A stretch of 13,610 bases of DNA, from NCBI GenBank assembly GCA_031394045.1, contig JANMWN010000073.1, positions 1 to 13,610 of the forward strand, in the 5' to 3' direction. The stretch is from JANYIP01 sp031394045. GTDB taxonomy: Bacteria; Actinomycetota; Actinomycetes; Prado026. The notes beneath the pieces are model-generated. The model had not been told where the DNA came from and did not search any database. It saw only the letters and a program-made list of their open reading frames with translations. How positions within the stretch are numbered: position 1 is the first letter of the stretch; every line of letters starts with the position of its first letter. This document shows positions 1 through 8,700 of this stretch, piece after piece. The position numbers and the translations under genes were made by a program.

Positions 1-602
<602 letters not shown>

Positions 603-699
603 GGACAACCCTGGCCCCTCTGTCGCGGACTTGGCCGTAACGCTCAGGTCGGACGCTCCTGCGATCGTGCCCATTCGGTCACTGATCCTTTGCAGACAC

Positions 700-717
700 C
701 GCCGGCGTCAGCCGGCG
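700..717 (-). terminator. Small GC hairpin spanning the betB stop codon
   Basis: CGCCGGC (700-706) and GCCGGCG (711-717) form a perfect 7-bp stem with a 4-nt loop, and the betB stop codon (708-710) sits in the loop. There is no T-run. It could be a weak terminator, or an attenuator or processing site between betB and the ABC gene. It could also be chance in GC-rich DNA. Confidence 0.3.
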
Positions 718-2177
718 AACCAGTGCGTGGGCACTGGGGCGATGTTCTGGTAGATGTGCTTGGCCTCGCGGTACTCGTCGAGCCCTGTCGGTCCCAGCTC
801 GCGACCGAACCCTGACTGCTTGAAGCCGCCCCACTCCGCCTGCGGCAGGTACGGGTGGTAGTCGTTGATCCAGATCGTCCCGTGCCGCAGCCGACCGGCC
901 ACCCGCTGCCCGCGCCCGGCGTCCGAGGTCCACACCGCGCCGGCCAGCCCGTACACGGTGTCGTTGGCGATGCGTACTGCGTCGTCCTCGTCGGTGAACC
1001 GCTCGACCGTCAGCACCGGCCCGAAAGACTCGTCCTGCACGCACTGCATCGAGGTGACACAGCCGGTCAGGATCGTCGGGCGGTAGAAGTAGCCCGCCTT
1101 GAGCTCGGGTTCGTCCGGGACCCTGCCACCGCAGGCCAGCTGCGCGCCCTCGGCGAGCGCGTCCGCGACGTACGCCTCGATCTTGGCCAGGTGCGCGGCC
1201 GAGATGAGGGTGCCAGTCTCCGCGGCTTCGTCGAACGGGCCGCCCAGCCGGATCCGGTCGGCCCGCCGCACCAGCTCGGCGACGAAGGAGTCGTGCAGGC
1301 TGTCCTCGACCAGCAGCCGCGCGCCGGCGGAGCAGACCTGCCCCGAGTGCAGGAACACCGCGGTCAGCGCGTAGTCGAGCGCCGTGTCCAGGTCCGCGTC
1401 CGCGAAGACGATGTTGGGATTCTTACCGCCCAGCTCGAGGGCGACCTTCTTGACGGTCGATGCCGCGGCGACCATCACGCGCTTGCCGGTGGTCAGGCCG
1501 CCGGTGAACGAGACCAGGTCGACCAGGGGGCTGTCCGCCAGCGGTGCACCGGCGGCGGCGCCCGCGCCGGTCACGAGGTTCGCCACTCCTGCGGGCAGGC
1601 CGGCTTCTTCGAGCAACCGCATCAGCAGCATCGAGGTGGACGGGGTGAGCTCGCTCGGCTTCAGCACGAACGTGTTGCCGGCCAGCAGGGCAGGAGCGAC
1701 CTTCCAGGACACCTGCAGCAGCGGGTAGTTCCACGGCGTGATCAGCCCGCAGACCCCGACCGGCTCGTACACGACACGGCTGATCGCCGTGGGGTTGCCG
1801 GTGTCGACGACTCGGCCGGCCGAGTGCCCGGCGAGCCCGCCGTAGTAGCGGAACACTCGGACGACGTCGTCGACGTCGTACTCGCTCTCGACGAGGCGCT
1901 TGCCGGTGTCGAGCGACTCGGCACGGGCGATGATGGCCTTGTCGCGGACCAGCAGGTCCGCGACGCGCAGCAGCAGGGCGCCGCGCTCTGCGGTCGGCAG
2001 CAGTGGCCAAGGGCCGTCGTCGAACGCGCGACGGGCAGCGGCGATCGCGAGGTGGGTGTCCTCCGCGACGGACTCGTCGACGGTGGCGACGAGGGTCTGG
2101 TCGAAGGGGTTGCGGATCTCTCGGCGCGCTCCCCCGACCGACGCGACCCAGCGTCCGTCAACGTAGAGGGACGGCAC
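708..2177 (-). CDS. betB: Betaine-aldehyde dehydrogenase
   Basis: NAD(P)-dependent aldehyde dehydrogenase that oxidises betaine aldehyde to the osmoprotectant glycine betaine in the cytoplasm. From the GTG at 2177 the protein has 489 residues, the usual family length. Visible motifs are the ITPWNYPLLQ segment (about 146-155), KPSELTPS (173-180), the cofactor loop FTGGLTTG (about 224-231), catalytic Glu248 in VALELGGKNP and catalytic Cys282 in HSGQVCSAGARL. The C-terminal NDYHPYLPQAEWGGFKQSG segment is typical of betaine-aldehyde dehydrogenases. The frame stays open to an ATG at 2273, which would add 32 residues of low-quality sequence. I prefer GTG 2177 because a GAGG box lies just upstream and homology begins there. 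The ProV-type gene follows on the same strand. Another aminoaldehyde substrate is possible. Confidence 0.88.
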   Translation of the reverse strand: MPSLYVDGRWVASVGGARREIRNPFDQTLVATVDESVAEDTHLAIAAARRAFDDGPWPLLPTAERGALLLRVADLLVRDKAIIARAESLDTGKRLVESEYDVDDVVRVFRYYGGLAGHSAGRVVDTGNPTAISRVVYEPVGVCGLITPWNYPLLQVSWKVAPALLAGNTFVLKPSELTPSTSMLLMRLLEEAGLPAGVANLVTGAGAAAGAPLADSPLVDLVSFTGGLTTGKRVMVAAASTVKKVALELGGKNPNIVFADADLDTALDYALTAVFLHSGQVCSAGARLLVEDSLHDSFVAELVRRADRIRLGGPFDEAAETGTLISAAHLAKIEAYVADALAEGAQLACGGRVPDEPELKAGYFYRPTILTGCVTSMQCVQDESFGPVLTVERFTDEDDAVRIANDTVYGLAGAVWTSDAGRGQRVAGRLRHGTIWINDYHPYLPQAEWGGFKQSGFGRELGPTGLDEYREAKHIYQNIAPVPTHWFAG

Positions 2178-2205
2178 GGCACCTCGATTCCACGGGGAGC
2201 AGTTT

Positions 2206-2222
2206 GTTGCGAGTCGCGCAAC
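2206..2222. promoter_or_regulatory. 17-bp palindrome upstream of betB, candidate operator
   Basis: GTTGCG and CGCAAC are perfect 6-bp inverted arms around AGTCG, ending about 28 bp upstream of the preferred betB start. Size and position suit a dimeric repressor such as a TetR/BetI or GntR protein, but no regulator gene is visible beside it. A TTGACG box lies further upstream on the minus strand (about 2267-2272), without a convincing -10. The rest of 2178-2422 holds the betB leader and repeated TTGC words; I see no gene in it. Confidence 0.4.
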
Positions 2223-2422
2223 TGTCTGCTCGGCCCGCAACGGACGATCCTGCGCCCGCGGCGGTCCCGTCAAGGGGATCGCGCCAGATCGCTGTCACTC
2301 CGTTATCACCTACCGCCTCCAGACAGCCTGCTCACCATCCGCATTGCTGTTGCATCATGCGGTACTGGTTGCGCTCTTGACAACAGTCAGAGCAAAGCTG
2401 TTCGAAGGGGCTTGCACGAGGA

Positions 2423-2485
2423 CGGACCCCTTTGATCTCTCACGCCAGCACCCCTGTGGCCGGCGTGAGAGATCGAAGGGGTCCG
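2423..2485 (-). terminator. Long near-perfect hairpin after the peptide gene
   Basis: Arms 2423-2446 and 2462-2485 pair over 24 positions with a single non-Watson-Crick position (2433 with 2475) and a 15-nt loop. The hairpin starts 5 nt past the stop codon of the 49-aa peptide gene, the expected place for its terminator and for insulating betB from readthrough. There is no T-run, as is common for actinobacterial terminators. The odd pair is a U-G wobble in a plus-strand transcript and an A-C mismatch in a minus-strand one. Confidence 0.7.
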
Positions 2486-2490
2486 GTGGC

Positions 2491-2640
2491 TCAGCAACAG
2501 TGCGGGGGGCCTGCTGTCACTCTCGGTGTCACGTTCGCTTCCACAGAGGTGCCCAGACCGGCTACGGTCAGGGCCACTGCTGCAACGGCGAGCGTGAGAA
2601 GGCGGACGGACTTGCGGCTTCGGTTCTCGTAAGTTGACAT
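2491..2640 (-). CDS. Small secreted peptide precursor, candidate signalling pro-peptide
   Basis: Read on the minus strand from ATG 2640-2638 to TGA 2493-2491, this gives 49 residues. The N-terminus is basic (MSTYENRSRKSVR), followed by a hydrophobic core LLTLAVAAVALTVAGLG, then TSVEA, where a signal peptidase I site (VEA before N) is plausible. Cleavage there would release NVTPRVTAGPPHCC, 14 residues ending in two cysteines. No lipobox is present. A strong hairpin begins 5 nt after the stop. The gene diverges from the XRE-TPR regulator at 2678 with 37 bp between start codons, the arrangement expected of a pheromone precursor and its receptor. I see no strong ribosome binding site. About two thirds of codons end in G or C, lower than expected for long genes here. 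I recognise no family; the signalling role is inferred. An alternative is an ordinary small exported protein. Confidence 0.65.
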   Translation of the reverse strand: MSTYENRSRKSVRLLTLAVAAVALTVAGLGTSVEANVTPRVTAGPPHCC

Positions 2641-2692
2641 GCTTGTATTTTCGTGACGTTTGGAGTGAACTTTAGTTATGGCGACAAGTCAA
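2634..2692. promoter_or_regulatory. Overlapping divergent promoters between peptide gene and XRE-TPR gene
   Basis: On the plus strand TTGACA (2634-2639) is a perfect -35 box overlapping the peptide start codon; the -10 position (about 2657-2662) is poor. On the minus strand TTGACT (2692-2687) lies inside the first codons of the regulator gene, with TTCACT (2669-2664) 17 bp further on as a possible -10. The short inverted repeat AACTTTAGTT (2668-2677) abuts the regulator ATG. Only 37 bp separate the two starts, so polymerase binding in the two directions would be mutually exclusive. A regulator bound here could switch both genes. Box assignments are by eye. Confidence 0.35.
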
Positions 2693-4012
2693 GAGTTGGC
2701 GGGCACCCGGATCCGCGCGGCGCGACGGGCGCTCGGGCTCAGCCAAGCCGATGTTGCGGGCGAAGATCTGTCCGCGAGCTACGTCTCGCTGATCGAGGCC
2801 GGCAAGCGCACCCCTACGCGGAACATCGCCGAGCTGCTCGCCGTGCGCCTCCAGACCACGGCCGAGTTCCTCCTTGAGGGGGTCGACGTCCGCGCCCGCG
2901 ACGAGCAGGAGCTCCGGCTCCGCTACGCCGAGCTGGCCCTGCAGAACGGCGAGGCAGCCGAGGCGCTGTCACACTTCGAGCGGCTTCGTGACGAGACCGA
3001 GGCCGGCAGCAAGATCCACCGGGAGAGCGAGTGGGGCAGCTGCCGGGCGCTGGAGGCGCTGGGCCGGCTCGAGGAGGCGATCGACGGGTACGACAAGGTC
3101 CGTGTGGCCGCGGCCGCGGACCCGCAGCGGGGCGAGCGGTGGGCCGAGTCGGTCGTCGCGCTGTGCCGCTCCTCCAGCGAGGCCGGTGACCTGGGGCGTG
3201 CGATCGACCTGGGTGAGGCAGCCCTGGATCACATCCGGGGACTTGGGCTGGACCTGTCCGACCTGCAGGTGCAGATCGCCTCGACCCTCGTCGGCGCTTA
3301 CCACAACCGTGGCGACCTGGTCCGCGCGCAGAACCTGGTCACCGACCTGATCGGTTCGGTGGAAGGCCAGTCACGGCTGGCGCAGGGGGCGGCATACTGG
3401 AACGCCAGCCTGGTGGCCGAGTCCCGCGGCCACCTCGGCGAGGCGATCGGCCTGGCCGAGAAGGCGCTGGCGAGGTACGCCGAGTCCGACCAGCTGCGCT
3501 CGCTGGCACGGCTGCGCGTCGCGTACGCCTGGCTGCTCCTGCGCGAGGCCGAGCCGGACCTCGACCTCGCCCGCGAGCTGCTCACGACGGCGCGCACCGC
3601 GCTGTTGGACACCGGAAGCACCGTCGACCTGGGGTACTGCGACACCGAACTGGCCCGCTGCGAGCTGCTCGCGGGAAACACCACCGAGGCCATCAAGGTG
3701 GCGCAGCAGGCCGTCGACGCGCTCGGCGAGTCCAGGCTCGAGTCCGGTGCACCCATGCTCATCATCGGCCAGGCGCTGGTCGTCGAGGGCGACATCGACG
3801 GCGGGCGCGCACAGGTCGCGCACGCCTCGCAGACCCTGCAGCACGCGACGGCCGGCCGCGAGGCGGCCGCCGCCTGGCGCGAGGCCGGCGACGTCCTCAG
3901 CCAGGTCGGCGAGCCGATGGCGGCGATGGACGCCTACCAGCGGGCTCTCGACCTGCTGGGTGTCAATCCAGCGCCGACGCCAGCTCGACTGCGGAGCATC
4001 GCCGACGGGTAA
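2678..4012 (+). CDS. XRE-family helix-turn-helix regulator with TPR-like repeats (RRNPP-like architecture)
   Basis: A 444-residue protein. Residues about 7-68 form a Cro/CI-type HTH: GTRIRAARRALGLSQADVA, then LSASYVSLIEAGKRTPT as recognition helix region, then the LLAVRLQTTAEFLL helix. From about residue 74 to 435 there are roughly nine 34-37-residue helical hairpins of TPR type, for example NGEAAEALSHFERL, LGRLEEAIDGYDKV, RGHLGEAIGLAEKALARY and VGEPMAAMDAYQRALDLL. No signal peptide or membrane segment is visible, so it is probably cytoplasmic. In RRNPP proteins an N-terminal HTH binds DNA and the TPR superhelix binds a short re-imported peptide; the layout here is the same. A signal-peptide-bearing small gene lies divergently 37 bp away. 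ATG 2678 is preceded by GGAG at 2662-2665, a long 12-nt spacing. HTH and TPR are clear; ligand and targets are unknown. Confidence 0.85.
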   Translation: MATSQELAGTRIRAARRALGLSQADVAGEDLSASYVSLIEAGKRTPTRNIAELLAVRLQTTAEFLLEGVDVRARDEQELRLRYAELALQNGEAAEALSHFERLRDETEAGSKIHRESEWGSCRALEALGRLEEAIDGYDKVRVAAAADPQRGERWAESVVALCRSSSEAGDLGRAIDLGEAALDHIRGLGLDLSDLQVQIASTLVGAYHNRGDLVRAQNLVTDLIGSVEGQSRLAQGAAYWNASLVAESRGHLGEAIGLAEKALARYAESDQLRSLARLRVAYAWLLLREAEPDLDLARELLTTARTALLDTGSTVDLGYCDTELARCELLAGNTTEAIKVAQQAVDALGESRLESGAPMLIIGQALVVEGDIDGGRAQVAHASQTLQHATAGREAAAAWREAGDVLSQVGEPMAAMDAYQRALDLLGVNPAPTPARLRSIADG

Positions 4013-4108
4013 GGCTTGACGTCCAGGGCGCCACGCGTCGATCTGCACGCGCGGGCTAGGGTGCTGCGCCGCCGCTAGACACCACCGCACGACTCGTTGA
4101 ACGACGGG

Positions 4109-4138
4109 GTCCGCCGGCCTGGCCGGGCCGGCCGGGAC
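4109..4138. terminator. GC-rich hairpin between convergent genes
   Basis: GTCC-G-CCGGCC (4109-4119) pairs with GGCCGG-C and GGAC (4126-4138) with a 2-nt bulge and a 6-nt loop. It lies between the 3' ends of the XRE-TPR gene and the ABC ATPase gene and could terminate both. The sequence is low-complexity G/C and there is no T-run. Nothing else is visible between the two genes. Confidence 0.4.
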
Positions 4139-4140
4139 GG

Positions 4141-5739
4141 TCAGCCCATGATGACGACATCGTCGGCCGCGGCAATCAGGACCGGGTCGTGCGTGGCCAC
4201 GACGACGGCCAGGCCGCGCCGGGCGGCATCCACGAGCACCCTGACGAGGCGCTCGGCGTTCGCCTCGTCCAGCTGCGACGTCGGCTCGTCAATGACGGTG
4301 AGCTCGGGGTCGACCGCGAGGGCGCGCGCCACCGCGACGCGCTGGCGCTCACCCCCCGACAGCAGGCGTACCGGTCGGTGCCGCAACGACGTGAGCCCGA
4401 GGGCCTCGATCCAGCTGTCGACCAGCGCAGGGTCGGGGGCCAGCGAGCGGGCGTCACGCACCAGCTCGAGGTTCTCGCCCACGTCGAGGGTCTCGAGCAG
4501 GCTGCCGCTCTGGCTGGCAACACTCAGGTGCGAGCGGCGGAGCCGGGCCAGGGCAGTGCGGTCGAGCCCGTCGAGGTCGGTGCCGCCCAGGCGCACGACG
4601 CCTCGGTCGGGTCGTTCGAGCCCGGTCATGAGGCGGAGCAACGTGGTCTTGCCGGAGCCCGACGGACCCTGGACGACGGTCAGCCGGCCCGGCGCGACGA
4701 CCACGGAGAACTCGGTGAGCAGCTCGCGACCACCCCGTGAGACCGACACCTCAAGCAGCTCGACCGGCGGCGGAGCCGAGACGTCGCGGCCGGGCCGCGG
4801 AGCCATTGCCAGCTGAGGTCGCGGCGCCGGAGCAGCCGCCGCCGACGCTGCAGCCACACCGTGCCGGCCCCGGCCGGTGAGCACGATGCGTGCTCCCTCG
4901 ACCTGGGCGTGTACCCCCGAGGTGACTCCCGACTGGTGCCGCAGCACCTCGGGCAGCCGTAGCCAGCCGCGGTCGTCGACGACCAGCGTCTCGTCGGGGA
5001 CGAAGTCGGCCGAGGGCACGCCCGACCCCTGCGGGGCCCATTCCTCGGACAGCCGCCCGTCCCGGATGCGGATCACCCGGTCGGCGATGCGGGCCGCCCG
5101 CGCGTCATGGCTGACCAGCAGTAGCGAGGCACCGACGGCCGCAGTCGCCGTCGCCAGCAGGTCGTAGACCGCGTCGGCAGCCGTGCGGTCCAGCTCGCCG
5201 GTGGGCTCGTCAGCCAGCACGAGCGAGGGTCCGTGCGCCAGCGCTGCGCAGACCGCCACCCGCTGCGCCTCCCCGCCCGAGAGGATCGAGGGACTGCGAT
5301 CGGCCAGGTGCTCGAGGCCCAGCGCCGCGAGGGACTCCAGGGCCCGCGCCCGAGCCGCACCAGCTCGCCACCCCGCGACGCGCAGCTGGAGCGCGACGTT
5401 GCCGCATACGTCCAGCTCGGGTCGCAGCGTCCCTGCATGGTGCTGGTCGACCAGGCCGAGCTGACGCGAACGCAGCTGCGCGCGATCGCCGTCCTCGGCT
5501 CCGACGAGATCGATCCCGGCCACCCGGACAATCCCGGCGCTGGGGGACAGCTCGCCCGACAGGACGCGCATCAGAGTGGTCTTGCCCGAGCCGTTGGGCC
5601 CGTGGACCACGACCCGCTCTCCCGCGACGACCTCGAGGCTCAAGCCCCGTAGTGCAGCCACGTAGCCGCGAGGGGTGGGGTAGAGGCAGAACACGTCGTG
5701 GGCCAGGATCCCAGGCACAGCAACGGGTGTTGCCGTCAT
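4141..5739 (-). CDS. Tandem ABC ATPase with two nucleotide-binding domains, partner of an FtsX-type permease
   Basis: The 532-residue protein carries two complete LolD/MacB-like ATPase domains. NBD1 has Walker A GPNGSGKT (47-54), Q-loop Gln99, signature LSGGE (153-157), Walker B LVLADE (173-178) and His211. NBD2 has Walker A GPSGSGKT (358-365), Q-loop Gln410, LSGGE (460-464), LTVIDE (480-485) and His517. All catalytic residues are present, so both sites look active. The linker (about 240-325) includes a segment resembling an AbrB/SpoVT swapped hairpin (249-289) and an Ala/Pro-rich stretch. The chosen ATG (5739) overlaps the permease stop in an ATGA, implying translational coupling; a longer frame to 5853 only runs into the permease gene. 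It probably energises export, lipid or lipoprotein handling, or envelope stress resistance. The substrate is unknown. Confidence 0.88.
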   Translation of the reverse strand: MTATPVAVPGILAHDVFCLYPTPRGYVAALRGLSLEVVAGERVVVHGPNGSGKTTLMRVLSGELSPSAGIVRVAGIDLVGAEDGDRAQLRSRQLGLVDQHHAGTLRPELDVCGNVALQLRVAGWRAGAARARALESLAALGLEHLADRSPSILSGGEAQRVAVCAALAHGPSLVLADEPTGELDRTAADAVYDLLATATAAVGASLLLVSHDARAARIADRVIRIRDGRLSEEWAPQGSGVPSADFVPDETLVVDDRGWLRLPEVLRHQSGVTSGVHAQVEGARIVLTGRGRHGVAAASAAAAPAPRPQLAMAPRPGRDVSAPPPVELLEVSVSRGGRELLTEFSVVVAPGRLTVVQGPSGSGKTTLLRLMTGLERPDRGVVRLGGTDLDGLDRTALARLRRSHLSVASQSGSLLETLDVGENLELVRDARSLAPDPALVDSWIEALGLTSLRHRPVRLLSGGERQRVAVARALAVDPELTVIDEPTSQLDEANAERLVRVLVDAARRGLAVVVATHDPVLIAAADDVVIMG

Positions 5740-8700
5740 CGCAAGTCCTGCTCGGGCCGCCGGGGCATGCGTTCCCGGAGCGCCGACATCGCCACGCCGC
5801 CCGATGCGATGACGCCGAGCAGTGCACCGGTGCCGAGGACTGCAGCGACCCAAAGCGGCCCTACCGATAGCGTCAGCGGGGGTCGCGGCGTCGTACCGAC
5901 CGCAGTGAGAGCCACCAGCGTCGTCGTCACCTGCGACAGGACCAGCCCGGTCACCACGCCGGCCGGCAGCGCCACGGCCAGGACGGCGAGGGCTCGGACG
6001 AACAGCGAGCCCCGAAGGGTGCCCGGGCTGACGCCATCGCTCTCCCAGGCATAGAGCTCGGCCGACTCGTCCCGGCGCTCCGCCAGCACGAGCAGCACGA
6101 GGGCGAGCACGCCGACCAGCAGTGCGAGCAGGGCGCTGAACGTCAGCAACGACTGGGCGCCCGCTGCGACCGGATCGGTTCGCAGGGTCAACTCGCGCTC
6201 GCTCCGAAGGTTGACCGTGAGCCGGTCGTACGGTGGCTGCGCGAGGGCCGTGGCCAGTTCGCCAGTCTGCTGGTCGGGCGCCCAGAGCCAGAGCTCGGCC
6301 ACCGAGCCGGTCCCCGGCTGGCGCGCATCGAGCGCGTCGGCCAGCGCGCGGGCGTCAGCCAGGATGAACGCCGGCCCGGCGGTCGGGAACCGTGGCAGCG
6401 TGCCGACGACGCGCAGCTGCAGCGGCGCGTTCCCGCCGCCGGCCAGCTCGAGCAGTCCGCCGCGGGCTCGCGCGGCGGTCCCCGGGTCGACGAGCACGGG
6501 CAGGGGCTGCGCGCCCTCGACCAGCGGGCGTACGACCACGAGCGCACCAGCGAACCCGTAGCTGATCGTGAGCGTCTCCGCGGTCGAGACGACCCGGGCG
6601 CCCTCGGAGCCCCAGCCGCTCCACGACCCGCTGGTCGAAGGGCCGTCGTCAGGCCGGAACTGCGGTGCCGCCAGCAACATCCGTCCGGTGAGCAGCGGCT
6701 GGTCGTTGAGGCCCTCGCCGACCAGGTGCTGATGGTGTGTCGCGTAGTCGACCGACTCGGCCAGGGTCATCGAGATCAGAGTCAGCCCGGTCCGGGTGTC
6801 TGGAAGCGTTGCGGCCCAACGCTTACCGGCCAACGTCAGCGTCACCCCGTAGTCGCGCCCCTCGCCGGACCGGAACCACACGACGACGCTCAGCTGCTCG
6901 AGATCGCCGGTCGCAGGGATCGACAGGGTGACCGCACCCGAGGGCACCGGGATGCCTGTGCTCACCCTGGGTGTCTCGATCAGGTGCCCGACCGCGGCAG
7001 GGTCCAAGCCACCGGCCACATGCGCCCACGAGCGGATCAGCGGCAGCGCGGCGCGGTCGACACCGACCACCTCGACCGGTGTGGCCTCGGAAGACGAGAC
7101 TCGGACCGCGGTACTCGTACGCACGACCGGGAAAGCCGCCGCATCGCGCACGACGGAGCCGTACTCGGCGGCGGTCTGGACGTCCAACGGGCGCTCGAGA
7201 GTGGAGCCCGTCGTGATACGGGCGTCGAGCGGGACCTCGAACGCCGCCTGGTCGACCGCGCCCTGCTCGAGGGTCGACCGGTACCCGCCGGCGAAGACGA
7301 CGATCGCCGTCGCGGCGGTGAGGAATGCCACCGTGGCCACCGGGCGAAGCGGCCGCCGTACCACACCGAGCAGCGCCAGCCGCGACGCCAGCCAACGCGT
7401 GGGGAGCACCCGACCGACCCAGGCGGCGAGGAACGGCCAGGCACGCGCGGCGAGCAGACCCCCGGCCAGGACGGCGATCGCCGGGAGCACCGTCAGCAAC
7501 GGATCCGTGCCGCCGTCCAGGGACGCTGCATTGATGACGCCGCGACTGATCGCAAGGCCGGCCATCGCCAGCCCCACGAGCACCGCGGCGTCGACCACGC
7601 GCCAGGCGGACGCCGGTCGTGCACCCGGCGCCCAGGAAGAGGTGACGAGCACGACCACCGTGGCAACCGCGGCGCCGACAAGCGCGACGGTCAGCGCGCC
7701 CTGAACGGCTGCGAGCCCAGATGCCCAACCCGGGAGGCCGGCCCTCGAGGCCATCACGGCGGCCAGCAGGCCACCGCCCAACAGCCCTAGCCCGGTGCCC
7801 ACGACGACGGGTACGACGGCCTCGGTGATGGCGAACGTGCGGAGCGTGCGTCGGCTGGCGCCTCGTCTGCGCAGCAGGCCGAGAATGGTCTGCTGGTCGC
7901 GCCGCAGGCCGATGGCGGCGATCATCGCGAAGCCGAGGAGCAGGGCCGTGCCCGCACCGGACAGCAGGGCGAAGCGTCGGGACGAGAGGTCGGCCCGGTC
8001 GCGCTCGCTCTGCAGCACACTGTCAGGAGCGGTGAGAACCAGCCCCAGGTGGGTGGCCAGCAGCTGGTCGCTGACTTCGGCGCTGGTGGCGACGTAGTCG
8101 TCCACCCCGACCCGCTCGACCCGGTCCAGGTCGAGCGGCGCCACCCAGCCGTACGAACGCTGGAACAGCTCGAGCGAAGTGAGCAGCTGGGCCTTGGCGA
8201 CGCCGTCAGCCAGCAGGAGGGGAGCGTCGTGCCCCGGGTCGAAGGTGCCAGTCAGCAGCAGCGGGTCGGTGCGAAGGGCCGTACCCACCACGACGATCCC
8301 CAGTGTCGGGTCGAGGGTCGGCGACCCGATGCCCACGACGACCACCTCGCACCGGACCGGGGTGCACGAAGCCGGTGCGCGTCCGGACGTTATGCGTACC
8401 GACGCCGTCAGATCGTCGGCTGCACCGAGGAAGAAGCTCGCCCCGCTTGCGTCGGCGATGCGCCGGAACAGCAGCTGCCGGTGCACCGGCGCGCCGGTGA
8501 GTCGCGCCAGCCCGGCCCGGCTCTCGGTGTCCAGGTGCGCGAGCTCGTCGGACGAGAGCACGATCCCGGGGTACGACACGATCAGGCTGCGCTGCCCGGC
8601 CGGCAGCCCCGCGATGCCGTGCCGCAAGGCCTGGGAGGCGACGACCGTCCCGCTGCCCTGGGCGACGACGGGGAGCACGGTCGCGATCGCGAGGCCGAGG

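Noticed and set aside
2368..2397. Imperfect hairpin (GCTCT...AGAGC) upstream of betB
   Set aside because: Short arms with a bulge, and no consistent position relative to a promoter. Not strong enough to list.
855..2435. Long plus-strand open frame opposite betB
   Set aside because: Antisense to betB, which has full catalytic motifs. The translation is Arg/Val/Asp/Gly-rich without any domain, as expected of a GC-rich shadow frame.
2432..2632. 66-codon plus-strand frame opposite the small peptide gene
   Set aside because: It begins inside the hairpin arm, has no ribosome binding site and no signal sequence, and would run into the regulator promoter. The minus-strand reading is far better organised.
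6726..7790. 354-codon plus-strand frame inside the permease gene
   Set aside because: Composition is Arg/Gly/Asp/His-heavy with no domain, and it lies wholly antisense to a coherent FtsX permease.
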